DNA of 64,000 nucleotides from Pollenia angustigena (GCA_930367215.1 OV884056.1:230879127-230943126), one strand, 5' to 3'; positions 46,191-57,691 are shown, counted from the first letter of the stretch. The notes: generated by a model from the letters alone, not told the origin. Program-made: numbers and translations.

Positions 46191-47825
46191 TCCCCTTAAT
46201 ATAACAATAGCGTATGTGCTCATACGTTATCATTTTTTAATTTCGTATTTAGAATCTCCATCATTTATTTTATGTCTGGTCAAAATTTCGTCCAATTCTA
46301 CTTCCAAAAAGTGGGTCAAAATGTCGTTGGAAAAAATAGTGTATAATTTATTGTTCAAAATTTTCCTTCAATAAGTGTGTAAGCTCATATGCGCTATTTT
46401 ACTTGAAATTGTCACTCCAAAGTTGTTAAAAGAATAAAAGTGTATACGCATTATACTCCATTTGAGCCTGTAGAAAAAAATACAATTTATGAAAACTTTA
46501 ACTCATAAAATAGCTTATACATAATAATATACACTATTGTTTGAGAAATAGTTTCATTCCGACCATCGAAAGAAGCATGATCTCCCAAATTTGTGCAAGA
46601 AGAATGTTATTCCTCGTGGCTCGCATTCATTTTTTGCCAACTTACAAGGTGGAAAGAAGCGAAATTGTTTAGATGAACGAATGAACTTCTAGTTATTTTT
46701 GATTTACGCAATGTATACCTTAATTTGTCATAACTTTTTGTTTATAATAACCCAAATTGGAAAGTAATGAATATGTGCCACTGAATTAACAAAACTATGA
46801 ATTAATCACTGTTTTATAATGTTACAAACTGATATTTTTGAGATCAAATATTTGAATAACAAGTAAGAAAGTAAAGTCGGTCAAGCCCGACCATATGATA
46901 CCCTACACCACTGTATTAAAAAACACATCATGCTTATATGTCCATTTAAATATGGATTTATCTATGTTTATAAACTTCATTAAAATCCGTTTGAAAATTT
47001 GTAAGAGGCAGAAATTGCCCCCTACCTCCCCTTGTGGTCTTATTTTTGAAAAACTGTATAGCTTATATGTCCACATAGATATGCATCTATATATGTTTTA
47101 AATTTCATTAACATATGTTTTTAGAAGCAGATATTGCCCCTACCTCCCCTCGTGGTCCTATTTTTTAAAAAAATGCATCCCTTTTGTGTCCATAAAGATA
47201 TGGCTCTATCTATGTTTCAAATTTCATTAAAATCGGTTTGATAGTTTCTGAGAGGAAGAAATTCCTTCCTTTATTCCCTCGTGGTCCTACGATTTAGCCC
47301 ATTTTCAATAGGCTTGGTCCTTGTGCCAATAAGAACCTGTACTTTGCGCACAAGGTTACATGGACAGCCAGACAGCCTGCCAGCCGGACGGACATCGTTA
47401 GTTCGACTCAGAAAGTGATTCTGATTCGATCGGTATACTTTAAGGTAGGTCTAGGACCCTCTTCACTTTTGTGGTGTGGGTATAAAAATACCGTAAAATT
47501 ATTGAATAAAACAGCGTATCCATACAAAATAAAATAGTGTATCAGATACATCATACGAATTCCTTAAAAAATAAAATAGCCTATATGGAGGACTTGCATT
47601 TTGAATGACATAATTATGGTCTTAAAGGATGCGTAGAATAAAAAAATTGGTCAATTTAAAGACAAGAAACGGTATTATGAATTCGTCGAAAAATTCAATA
47701 TGAATTGAATGAATTTTTATTTACCGCGATATTGAGGTTTTAATAGACATCCGATTTGACAAAAACTTTAAACACGATTTTCTCTAAACCCCAAAAAAAT
47801 TATACGCTATTGTTATATTGAGGGG
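46191..47825. mobile_element. Element with AATAGCGTAT subterminal array (about 1.6 kb)
   Basis: The ends read CCCCTTAATATAACAATAGC and, from the right, CCCCTCAATATAACAATAGC. Degenerate copies of AATAGCGTAT, in either orientation, recur near 46209, 46397, 46508, 46530, 47512, 47537, 47575 and 47803. GCG flanks both ends and may be a 3-bp duplication. A separate dispersed repeat (46859-47488) is nested inside. No transposase is seen. Confidence 0.6.
46859..47488 (+). repeat. Dispersed repeat, ACAAGTAAGAAAG to GTGGTGTGGGTATA
   Basis: The repeat begins ACAAGTAAGAAAGTAAAGTC with a GTCGG...CCGAC palindrome and GATACCCTACACCAC. It carries several diverged repeats of ATATGTCCA...CTACCTCCCC and ends near TAGGTCTAGGACCCTCTTCA and GTGGTGTGGGTATA. 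Related copies lie reversed at 57480-58930 and 61195-61493. Confidence 0.7.
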
Positions 47826-47891
47826 GCGAATTATAAGTTAGATATTTTAAAAATTATTTGTGTAAAACATTAAGAAACCAAAGCATTTAAA

Positions 47892-48932
47892 CAGGGTTAC
47901 CGTTGGAAATTTTCGACAAGGGTCACAACAAGGGGATTTTCCAGAAAAAGGGGTCAAAAAAAGGGTATTTCAATAAAAAAAAGGGTCAAGTTTTTTATAA
48001 GCAGTATTTCCCATTTCAATGAACATAATAAGACCAAGTTTTTTTTATAAGCAAACAAAAAAATAATATTTCAGGTAGGAAGAGCTCAAAAACTTAATTT
48101 TTTATGGAATGCTCTGTCCTGTTTTAAACACCTGACAAAAAGTTTATTCTTTATCATTATAGCTAATTTTTTCATACTTTTTATGTAATTTTCCGATTTA
48201 GCGATGCCAAATAAATTTTAGTGTTTGTTTTAAATTTTGCTATCGTTCGCGAATTGTAACCATTTTCTCGATTAAAGCGATTTTTTCCTGTAAGTGTGAG
48301 ATTTTTTAAAGCTTTTACGATTTTTAATAAATATAAGACTTTGCTATCATACCGCTTTTAGCAAATATTTGGGAATTGCCGCTAATCTAGCAATTTTTAC
48401 CTCTTCTTTTCATTCCTGTTAGGGCACTCTCAACACTGTCGATTCAAAAGGGGGCGAAAAGTTCAATACCTTTTGCCATTATTAAGGGCGAATTTTTTTG
48501 AATAAAACATGCTACTGTTTAAGAGAGCAAAACACCAAATTGCATTTTTTTAATAAAATGTCAAATTTTTGTTTTAAAAAGAAACCACAGTAAAAAATAA
48601 CAAATATTTATACATATGAGTTATGTTTGCTTTTAGGGAAATTGTACTTTACTATCAAAAATCAAGGAGAAGAAAGCATGGAATTGTAAGTTTATACTTT
48701 GAGTCTGTTCCATATCAAGCAATGCTTATTTCGAAAACATTTGTTTAGCACTTCTGTTCCGCAGTGTAGACAAAAAAACTAAATGTGAGAGCTATTTCCA
48801 AAAAAGGATCAAAAAGTGTCACAAAATAGGTGATAATGATACAAAAGTATAATTAAAAAAAGGGTCATAAAAGGTATCAACACCATCGAAAAAGGGTCAA
48901 ATTGATACTTTAGTATCACAACGGTAACGCTG
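47892..48932. mobile_element. hAT-like non-autonomous element (1041 bp)
   Basis: The ends read CAGGGTTACCGTTG and, from the right, CAGCGTTACCGTTG. An exact 8-bp duplication CATTTAAA is present (47884-47891 and 48933-48940). AAAGGGTCA/AAAAAGGGT words repeat near both ends. It has no coding frame. Confidence 0.9.
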
Positions 48933-49063
48933 CATTTAAAGGCACTGGCCCGCCGCACAAGCACATCAACAAAAAACTTAATTGGTTTATGTTTTCAATA
49001 AAAAATTCTAAATGAAAATTTTTATTTTAATTTAAAATTTTTTTTAAAAATTTCTTGATTTTT

Positions 49064-49600
49064 ATACCCACACCACAATAGTGGAGAGGGTATTATGCAT
49101 TTGTGCTGATGTGTGTAACGTAGGCTGACCGTTATTTTTTTTTTTTTTTTTTTTGTATTTTCACTTGGTAAACCCCTTAGAATGATTCCAAATTAGAAAA
49201 AAAAATATATATAAAATTTTAGATCGTTTGCATAGTTATTAGCCGTGCCTTGAGCCCACAAAGTTTGCTAAAATGCTATTTTTCTCACTATGGGTCGCTT
49301 TAATTGTTGATAACTTCCGTAATATTTATTTTAGAGAAAAACCTTATTTACAAATATTCTAGTGCTATATCTTATGAACAATGTTGCTCTGTATTAGTTT
49401 TCGTTAACATGAATATTTTATCCAGAAAAAACCAAATTAAAAAATAACACCAAAATGTTCACATATCTTCGCATTCTTTGACTACGTGACAAATTTTCAA
49501 CAAAGTCGTGACCAAATGATTCTGACAGCTTTTCTTTATGTAAAACTTTCCCCTGAATCTGAATATGAATAAAATAACAAAAAAAACTTAAATATAGTTT
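49064..49600. repeat. Dispersed repeat; holds the empty site for the 4.7-kb transposon
   Basis: It begins TATACCCACACCACAATAGT and includes a long T-run at 49137-49155. From about 49186 to 49570 it is an inverted copy of 52410-52732. At 49190-49213 the text continues uninterrupted where the other copy is split by the CACACAG element. Confidence 0.75.
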
Positions 49601-50512
49601 GACAGTTTCATCGTGTCATATTGATTGGTATTTGCTATAATTTTATGAATGTCACAATAGAATGCTTTGTAAATTGCTTTAATATATGTAAATATGTTTA
49701 TGTATGTAAATTTTTAAAATTTGTGGATTTTTAAATTATGGCAACAAGAAATAATGGAATGTAGCAAATTGTTTGTTTGTACATTTATCAGGTTCACAAA
49801 TCTATGCATACACATAAAGCGTATTTCTTTCTTTTGTGTTTAGAAAACTTTGATATGAAAAAGCTCTTTCTAGATTAAGAAGCAGATGCATGTGAAACTG
49901 ATTATTTTTCACGAACAGCTCTTGATAGATCATTAAAGATTAATTCGTTAAATTTTTAATGTTGAAGTTTTCCCCTTCAATAATTGCTAATGATATGAGT
50001 TGCCAAGTAAAAATAAGAAAAAAAAAAAAAACAAATTATAAAATGGGAATATTTATAAATTGTACCAAATATACCATTGGTAAACTCGATTGTACCAAAA
50101 AAGGTACAATTATGCCAACTTTTGCTTTTCTGATTTGTGGCAAATTATAATGGGCCTTAATTGTTGGTATTCAAACATAAATTAGATTGTTTGAAAGCCT
50201 TTGATGCTTTTGATTGTTATTAATTTTTCGTTCATGAATTAAGTTTTAACTAGAGGGGGGTTGTTTTTTGTTGGATTTTAGATTAAAATAAAGTACCTGT
50301 TAGAATTTTGTTAATTTTTCCTTTTTTTATTTGTAAAATATATAATGAAGAAAATATTTTTGAGAAAAAATTAATTTTTTTCCTTAGTAAAAAAGCTTTA
50401 ATTTTATTTATGAATACATATTTATGTACATACATACAGTGAGTCCTGTAAATATTTTGCATATTTTTTTACTCCATAAAGATTAAATACATTCCTCAAA
50501 ACGAAGTACAAG
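49601..50512. other. AT-rich stretch, possible Tc1 left end
   Basis: No gene. The words TGTACCAAA and GGTACAATT near 50060-50115 recall those at 39163. At about 50438, CAGTGAGTCCTGTAAATATT could be the left end of the Tc1-type element whose transposase relic lies at 51659. Confidence 0.35.
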
Positions 50513-51357
50513 CACACAGAAAAAAATACCAATGTAAAATTAACATGAAAAAATGTTGATTGAGAATCATAGCAAATTTCAGCAAAAGTATGTCTTTTAC
50601 TTAAATTTATCATTATTTCATATTAATTTTAAATGAAAAATATTAAAATTACCTTAAATTACATTTATTTAATATTATTCACTGTTAAAAAAATAAAAAA
50701 AAAAATATTGAAATATAAACAAATATGGATTCAATATTGAATCCATAAAAACCTGTTTTATATTAAAATCAAAAGTTTATCTTGTTAGCATGCATACATA
50801 CTTAAGTATGTACATTTTTTATTTTCATTTTTAAAATATGTTATAAAAAGAAGACAATTCCCGTATTCTTTTAGTTAAAATTATTTATTTAAATAGTACA
50901 TCAAGTTTTCAAAGTAGAATGATGACGATATCGGGCGATTCTGCTGATGCTTCTGTTAACAAAGGAGAATACAAAATAAGTGAAACATGTGTTACAGGGG
51001 TAAGTGTTTTGAATTATTCTTAAATAAATGCATATGTTTTCTATGAAGCTTCTTTACACTGTTAAAACACACTTAAACCAATTTGATTCTACATGAAATT
51101 CACGTTGTTGCAACTTGAAATAACTTTCATTCAACGTGATTCCGATTGTTATTTCAATATAAATTACATTTTGCTCTAACTTTACTGCAATGTTAAATTA
51201 ACATGAATTATAGTTATTTCAAAAGAAAAAAATGTTGTTCGCAGTTATTGTAAAACCAGGTTGAATTAACATGGAAAACGTATGAAGCAAAATCACCACC
51301 GAAATATTTTAAATCAACTTTGTTTTCTACGTTTTTAACTTGATTTTTTTCTGTGTG
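50513..51357 (+). mobile_element. CACACAG-family short element, copy B (845 bp)
   Basis: The ends are CACACAGAAAAAAATACCAA and CTTGATTTTTTTCTGTGTG, flanked by AG on both sides (50511-50512 and 51358-51359). It is closely similar to copies A and C. It lies near or within a Tc1-type relic. Confidence 0.9.
50919..50999 (+). CDS. Open 27-codon exon with splice donor, copy B
   Basis: ATG at 50919 starts a 27-codon frame (MMTISGDSADASV..., ending CVTG). It stops exactly at a consensus donor, GGG then GTAAGT at 51000. No acceptor or second exon remains in this short element. The frame has no motif I recognise. It is probably the first coding exon of the family's transposase or accessory protein, kept in the deletion derivatives; that is inference. 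Confidence 0.45.
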
Positions 51358-51658
51358 AGTAGTTTCATTTTTGACACAATAGTCCATTTATTACGTAGGT
51401 GATATGTGTAACAACGTAAATATGATAATAAAATTCCAAAAACTTGTAATTTCATGGCCTTTTTCTGACATTAAAACTATTTTGACGCTAAATTAAGACT
51501 CACAAAAGTATTTTGCTTAATAAAAAAATCACCTTATCCTTGCAAATATTGTTATAAATTTTTACATTTTATATGGGCTTGCTTCGTTTATACGTTTCAA
51601 TCATATTTTCGTACGAATAAGTTAATACTTTCAAGGTATTTAAATTTATCTAATTAAA

Positions 51659-52120
51659 ATGTCGAAAGGAAAGAAACTAAGTTTTGCCGAGAGGAATATC
51701 ATCATGCACCTTCATGACCAAGGTAAAACAGTTTTTTTATGTCGCAAATGTTTAAAAGGTGTCGTCAAACAATAGAAAATATAGTTAAGCGTGCAAAAGA
51801 ACGTGGAAATATTGAAAATTTGGCACGACATGGCCGTCCAAAATTGTTATCAGCCAGAAATGAAAGGAAAATACTTAAAGATATTCGTGAAAACCCGCAT
51901 TTATCTGCTCCAAAACTGAAGGATAACCAGAGAGGAACTCTATGCAACAATGTTAGCAACGAAACACTTCGTAGAGTACTACGATCAAACAACTTGAATG
52001 CTTTAGTGGCAAGAAAAAAAATGCTAATCAACATATAACCAAAGGTTTTGACTTTTAGAAATCCATAATAATTAGCAATGAAAGCAAATATAATATTTTT
52101 GGGTCTGATGGACGACGCAT
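51659..52120 (+). pseudogene. Tc1-like transposase relic
   Basis: ATG at 51659 gives MSKGKKLSFAERNIIMHLHD. After a frame change near 51740 it continues FKRCRQTIENIVKRAKERGN, LARHGRPKLLS and NETLRRVLRSNNLNALVARK, which are the paired-type helix-turn-helix domains of Tc1 transposases. After about 52060 a second block reads ISNESKYNIFGSDGRR, the region of the second catalytic aspartate, here changed to asparagine. The central part of the DDE domain is deleted. It is not functional. Confidence 0.85.
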
Positions 52121-52409
52121 GTTTTGTTATTTTATTTATTTTTGTTATTTTTAATTAAAAATTTGTAAAGCAGTGTAAAGAAGTTTGAAGTTTTGTCCAC
52201 TATAACTCTGCCATTTAATGACTCATCTCTTCAAACGACCCATGGTTATTTAATAAATGTTATAACCTCGCAATAAAAAGAAAGAAATACATAGTCCGTT
52301 CAAAATTATTGAAGATATTTGCATTTCAGTCACATCATCTTTTTTAAAAACACAAATAACGGTTATTTTGGAATATCTCAAAAACATTTATACTTTTGAC
52401 AATTCTGAC

Positions 52410-52732
52410 TTCATACTCAGATTCAGGGGAAAGTTTTACATAAAGATTAGCTGTCAGAATCATTTGGTCACGACTTTGTTGAAAATTTGTCACGTAGTGT
52501 AATCACCAGGCGAAGATATGTGAAAATGTTGGTGTTATTTTTTAATTTGTTTTTTTCTGGATAAAACATTCATGTTAAAGAAAACTAATACAGAGCAACA
52601 TTGTTCATAAGATATTACGGAAGTTATCAACAATTAAAGCGACCTATTGTGAGAAAAATAGCATTCAGCAAACTATGTGGGTTCAAGGCACGGCTAATAA
52701 CTATGCAAACGATCTAAAATTTTTTATATATA
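52410..52732. repeat. Inverted copy of 49186-49570
   Basis: The text from CAGATTCAGGGGAAAGTTTT through GTTCAAGGCACGGCTAATAA to CGATCTAAAATTTTTTATATA is the complement of the repeat at 49186-49570. It ends at the left border of the 4.7-kb element and resumes after it at 57413. Confidence 0.8.
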
Positions 52733-53099
52733 CACACAGAAAAAAAAAACCAATGTTAAAATAACATCGCGAAATGTTGATTGAGAATCATGGTAAATTT
52801 CTGCACTTTATTTCAATTTATCATTATTTCACATTAATTTAAAAGGAAAAATATTAAAATAACCTCAAATCACGTTAATTTATTATTGTTTAATGTTAAA
52901 ATAACATTGTTCAATACTGATCCCATAAAAACCTGTTTTATACTGAAATCAAAAGTTTATCATGTTAAATTAACATTCATACCTACTGTTAAAATAACAT
53001 TGTTCAATATTGAACCTATAAAAACATGTTCTATACTGAAATCAAAGGGTTATCTTGTTAAATTAACATTCATAGGTACTTAAGCATATATGTATGTAT

Positions 53100-54677
53100 T
53101 AGGGTATTCATTCGGTTAACCGTCAATCGATTAACCGATTAATTACTACCCGATTAACTGATCGGTTAATTTTATATTGGCTTTTTTCGATTAACGATTA
53201 AACCGGTTAATTTCAGTCGATTAACCGATTAACCGTTGTAACAAATATTTCAATATTTTGTAGTATTATAACATATTCGGGCATGTTCTACAAGTCGAAA
53301 TGAAGTGGATTTAAAATCGCACAAATTTTAAAAACGAGCCTGTAAGAAAATTTATTAAAATATTCGCTTTTATATACATACTTCATACTTTGAGTACCAA
53401 TTATCTTTATAAGAACCACTGTTGAAAACAGGAAAAACTACAGTAATTTTGCAAATAATTGAGTTCAAAATCTCGTTCGATTTCAATTCCAATTCATTTC
53501 GATTTCTTATACAAACAAAGAAGGTGTTCAGTGACCTTCATTTTAACCCATTTTCCGCCGACCTGTGACTAAAATTACAATGTTTTTAAATTTTTCATCG
53601 ATCAGCAGGAATGTGGCGAAAAATGGAATAAATGTTTGATTGTCAACACCTTTTTTGTTTCACGTTTCTCATACATATTTTCTCATATGAGTCTTTTTAC
53701 AGAATCAACCGAAACAATTAGAAGTGTTAAAAATTTTAAGAAACTCTAATGGCATAATGGAGTATTTTATACGTTAAGAGAAATCCTAGAAAAGGACTGA
53801 GAAATTAGATCAACGATAAGTAAAAGACTTTTTTCCAAGTCAAGTTTTGTCAAAACTAAAGAAAATAATCGCTTTAATCCTAAATATTGTAACCAAATTA
53901 CTTTTCTAAAAGATTATTGTATAAGATCTTTATTGAAAAAACGTATAACTAATAAATTTATCTCAGTTTATTTACATATTTGGGGGATTCGCAAAGTAGT
54001 CATATAGTATTATGTCTTAAAATAATTACAAGAAATATACATCGTCGGCTTAATGCGCAAACTGGCTACATCCACTTTTTATGTAAATTGAGATGTTGAT
54101 GCCGTGTGAAAGAAAAATATAGTTTTTCTCCTATTTAAGTCTTGAAGTGTGTAAAACTAACAGTATTTTTAATTTTCTATCAAGCTGCAAATAGGGAAAA
54201 TGTGCTGTAAGTGAGTTAGCAGGTTTGCATAATAAGCCGACGACATGACTGCTTTGGGGTACCGCTAATAATTTAGATTTCATTAAATGTAAATTAAATA
54301 AAAAGCATTAAAATTTTTATTTTTACTTTTTTTAAACAATTGTAAAATATTATTTAGGATATTATGACGATATGACTTGATAGCACACCTTGTGTATTAA
54401 TTGAAAAAATGCATATTACATATTAATGAATTGTTTTTTTGTTTGCTCGTTTTAGTTCAATAATTATTATTTTTTTTTTACTAATAAACTTCAAATAATT
54501 AACAATTAATGCATTTTTATATATTGAAATTACTTAATTTATAAAAAGAAACTTGATTAATCGGTTAACCGATAAAATACATAGTTAACCGATTATTATC
54601 CGATTAAACCAAAGCCGCGTTTAATTAATCGAGCGATTAACCGATTAAAGCAAAAGGTCGATTAAATGAATACCCTA
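53100..54677. mobile_element. hAT-like element nested in the long CACACAG element (1578 bp)
   Basis: The ends read TAGGGTATTCATTCGGTTAA and, from the right, TAGGGTATTCATTTAATCGA. They are flanked by an exact 8-bp duplication GTATGTAT (53092-53099 and 54678-54685). CGATTAACCG/CGGTTAAT words are densely repeated in the first and last 140 bp. No transposase is encoded. The segment 53275-53560 matches repeats at 20229 and 30600. Confidence 0.9.
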
Positions 54678-54705
54678 GTATGTATGTAATACCAGGAGTA
54701 TTAGA

Positions 54706-56303
54706 AATGTCTCTGCGATATATCAGTGACAGTCTTGAAGAAGAAACTATAACCAATTTTCTAAATGGCGATGTTTTTAAATCTCAAAAAGTTAATTTTC
54801 CAAATAAACATGTTTTTCCATTGGTATACCAACTTTACCTCAACAAGTTACATCGAAGCTAGATTTTATTTTCCATATAGGATACATAAATAGTTCTGAT
54901 GTTAAAACTTTTGGAAATAAAAAAAATATTTCATCACTTAATCACATTACTTAAAAATTTAGAAGACGAAGGAATCGAAATAGTCACATCAGGAATAACA
55001 AGCAAAATATATTTTACTGTGGGTTTAGTTCTTGACGATAATTTAGGTCTTAATTCAATTCTGGGTTTCGTTAAATCATTTAACTCCAAAAGATTTTGTA
55101 GAATTTGTCATCGTGAGCGTTCCGAAATGCAAAAAGATACATCAGAATTGGAAATTTCGATTAGAAATCAGGAAAATTATAATGCTGACTTTTTACTAGA
55201 CGATTTTAAAGAAACCGGAGTAAGAGAAGATTGTATTTTTAACGAACTTAAAGCGTTCCATGTAACTCAAAATATATCATTAGATTTAATGCATGACCTT
55301 TTTAAATGGCGTGTGTATTTATGACATTTGTAATGTGTTAATATCGCTAACTAACAGCAAAATTTTTCTTTGAATATTTTTAATAGCCACAGAAGGTTAT
55401 TTCCATATGGCGAAGATGAAGTAGGAAATATAGGTACCGATATATTGCAAAAAGTACTGCAAAGTTTTCATTTAAAAATGACAGCTCGCGAATTATGGAC
55501 TTTAACAGATTTTATACTTCTTATCATTGGTGACTTAGTTCCGAGAACAAATCCACACTGGAAGCTTTTAATTGTATTGGTGAAAGTTTTAGATAATTTA
55601 TTAAAGAACAAATACACAGAAAGTGACTTATGCGGGCTTCAATTATTAGTTCGCGAACATAACAAAATTTCTTCACAACTTTATGGCTCGCTTAAACCTA
55701 AAGCACATTTTTTACTACACTATGTAACTCTTATTAAAAAGTGCGGACCACCAAAGTTTATGTGGAGCCTCAGATTTGAAGCTAAACATAAAAACACAAA
55801 AAGATATTGTAATAATATGAATTCAAGAGTAAATGTACCATTAACGCTTTGTACAAAAGCTGGATTAAATTTTGCAAAATTTCTTTTAGATTATACTAAT
55901 GGGATTCCAGATGCTCTCGAATTCAATAATATAGATATTGTTGATTTAAGTTATATCCCTACTCATATGCATGAGGAAGTGAATATAAAATTTGGTAATG
56001 TTGTATATTATAACAAAATTATATTTTTGGCACGAGTATATAAAAAAGGTTGTTATATAGCAGTAAGAAAGGATTTTTTTTAAATTATTTAAAGTTTTTG
56101 TTTTAATAAAAACTTCCGATAAAATTCATGTTTTATGTCATGAAGTTGAAATTATTAATTTTGATGAGCATTTTCAGTCATACCAGGTAGGAAAATTAAG
56201 GGATGAAATATTTTTAAAAGAAATTTATGATTTTACAAGTTCACCCTTACATCTTTTTCCTATTAATAATGGAAAAATATATTTAAGAAACAAATATTTG
56301 TAA
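54706..56303 (+). pseudogene. Transposase of the CACACAG family, broken
   Basis: Ordered blocks can be followed through at least four frame changes and one small deletion. They are SLRYISDSLEEETITNFLNG, KHVFPLV, IPTLPQQVTSKLDFIF, GLVLDDNLGLNSILGF, a cysteine cluster FCRICHRE, NISLDLMHDLF, RRLFPYGEDEVGNIG, LTDFILLIIGDLVPRTN, LKPKAHFLLHY, MWSLRFEAKHKNTKRY and a C-terminal HFQSYQVGKLRDEIFLKEIY to the stop at 56301. I know this block order from uncharacterised transposon-like proteins in cnidarians, fish and aphids; some parts recall CACTA (tnp2) transposases. The amino-terminal part is absent from this copy. I cannot assign catalytic residues with confidence. Confidence 0.7.
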
Positions 56304-56639
56304 ACTTTAATTTAAATTTTATTAATTTTTACTTTTTAACTTTTATACTTTTATAAGTGTTATATTAATGAATAAATAAATTAAATTAAAAAAGAAAAAT
56401 CGTCTTTTATTAAGAGTTTATTTTATATGGGAGTCATTTAAAATCAACACTCAAATCATATTAATTCTACATAAAATTCATGATGTTTAAACTTTAAATA
56501 ACTTTAAATTAATATGATAATAAGAAGAATTCTTGACAAAAGTACGAAAAAACAGAAGTAAAGGAACAACTTGTTAAAATAAATTAAAATAGATAATCAT
56601 TCAAAGCAAATTTCGATCTACCAAAGGTTGAATACAATT

Positions 56640-56790
56640 TGGTTTAAGGATTGATATTTGACTAATGACGTCAGCAGTCGTCGATGGCTGCGAGTGTTAA
56701 ACGGCAAGCCCTCTGAGGAGATTGAGTGGTTGCAATCGAAACATGTCAGGGTAAACACCTGGGTTCGAGCCCAGATTGAGTCAAGAATGA
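56640..56790 (+). repeat. tRNA-like (SINE-type) segment
   Basis: The segment has an A-box-like stretch (GATTGAGTGGTTG near 56720-56733) and a B-box (GGTTCGAGCCC, 56762-56772). CTGGG and CCCAG can pair around the latter. The loop is six bases, and no full cloverleaf forms, so it is not a working tRNA. It is probably a SINE head or decayed tRNA gene within the transposon's 3' part. Confidence 0.45.
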
Positions 56791-57552
56791 AAAATTATCA
56801 GTAAATTTTAATTGATTTTCATGTTGTAAAATTCCTTTCTTCATAAAAATAATTTAATGAAAATTAAATTTAATGAACTTAAGCCTAATTAAAAATATTA
56901 AAAATTTGGATTAAAAACCATAAAATAGTTCAATAAAATAACCACAATACTAATAATATGGGAATAATTTAAAATTAACACTGAAATCAAGTTAATTATA
57001 AATGACATTCACGTTCCTTAAACATGAAAAAAAATTTGATTTGATATGAGATCATTTAAAATTAACACTACAAATCAAATTAATTTTAAATGAAATTCAC
57101 GTTGACTTAACTTGAAAAAACTTTGATTCAACATGACTAGTGTTGCTATTTTATACCTAAGTCAAATTGATTTTAAGTGAAATTCACTTTGTTTCAACTA
57201 GAAAAAACTTTCATTAATATAATTTTGCTTTAACTTTACTGGAATGGTAAATCAACATGAATTACATTTATTTTAAAAGAAACAAATGTTGTTTACAAGT
57301 TATTGTAAAATTATGTTAAATTAACATGAAACAACAATGAAGCAAAAACACTACTGAAAAATGTAAAATCAACCTTGTTTTGAACGAATTTACATTGATT
57401 TTTTTCTGTGTGTACTTTTTTTCTAATTTAAAAATAGGAAAAAAAAAATTGCCCATATAACTTGCGGTCACACTAGTGTAACGCCTTAAAATAGTGGTCC
57501 TAGACCCACCTTAAAGTATACCGATCTACTCAGAATCACTTTCTGAGTCGAA

Positions 57553-57691
57553 CTGCCTGTTTGTAGAACGCGAGCATAAAAGTGACTCGCTTAACTTACA
57601 TTTAAAACAAAAACAAATTTTAAAATTTTGTTTTTGTTTTAAATGTAAGCTGAACGAGTCACTTTTGCGCTCGCGTTCTACAAACAGGCAG
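57553..57691. mobile_element. 139-bp hairpin element with visible empty site
   Basis: The arms CTGCCTGTTTGTAGAACGCG and its complement extend to about 63 bp each, nearly perfect, with a short AT loop. GAA is present on both sides (57550-57552 and 57692-57694). The related repeat at about 47395-47405 reads straight through (GTTAGTTCGACTC). Confidence 0.85.

Larger units (their letters stand above)
52733..57412 (+). mobile_element. CACACAG-family long element with decayed transposase (4.68 kb)
   Basis: It starts CACACAGAAAAAAAAAACCA and ends TTGATTTTTTTCTGTGTG, with TA on both sides (52731-52732 and 57413-57414). The first ~350 bp and last ~1 kb resemble the ends of copies A-C, with TTAACAT-type words repeated. 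A 1578-bp hAT element is nested inside; without it and one TSD copy the element is about 3.1 kb. The paralogous repeat at 49186 shows the site without the insertion. CAC ends and 2-bp duplications suggest the CMC (CACTA/Mirage/Chapaev) group; this is inference. Confidence 0.85.

Noticed and set aside
39163..50144. A single very long hAT element between GGTACAA-rich ends at 39163 and 50144
   Set aside because: The similarity of the ends is weak, the span would include the Syt14 gene, and no duplication was found.
56700..56790. A genuine tRNA gene
   Set aside because: Loop lengths and missing acceptor and anticodon stems do not allow a cloverleaf; kept only as a tRNA-like segment.
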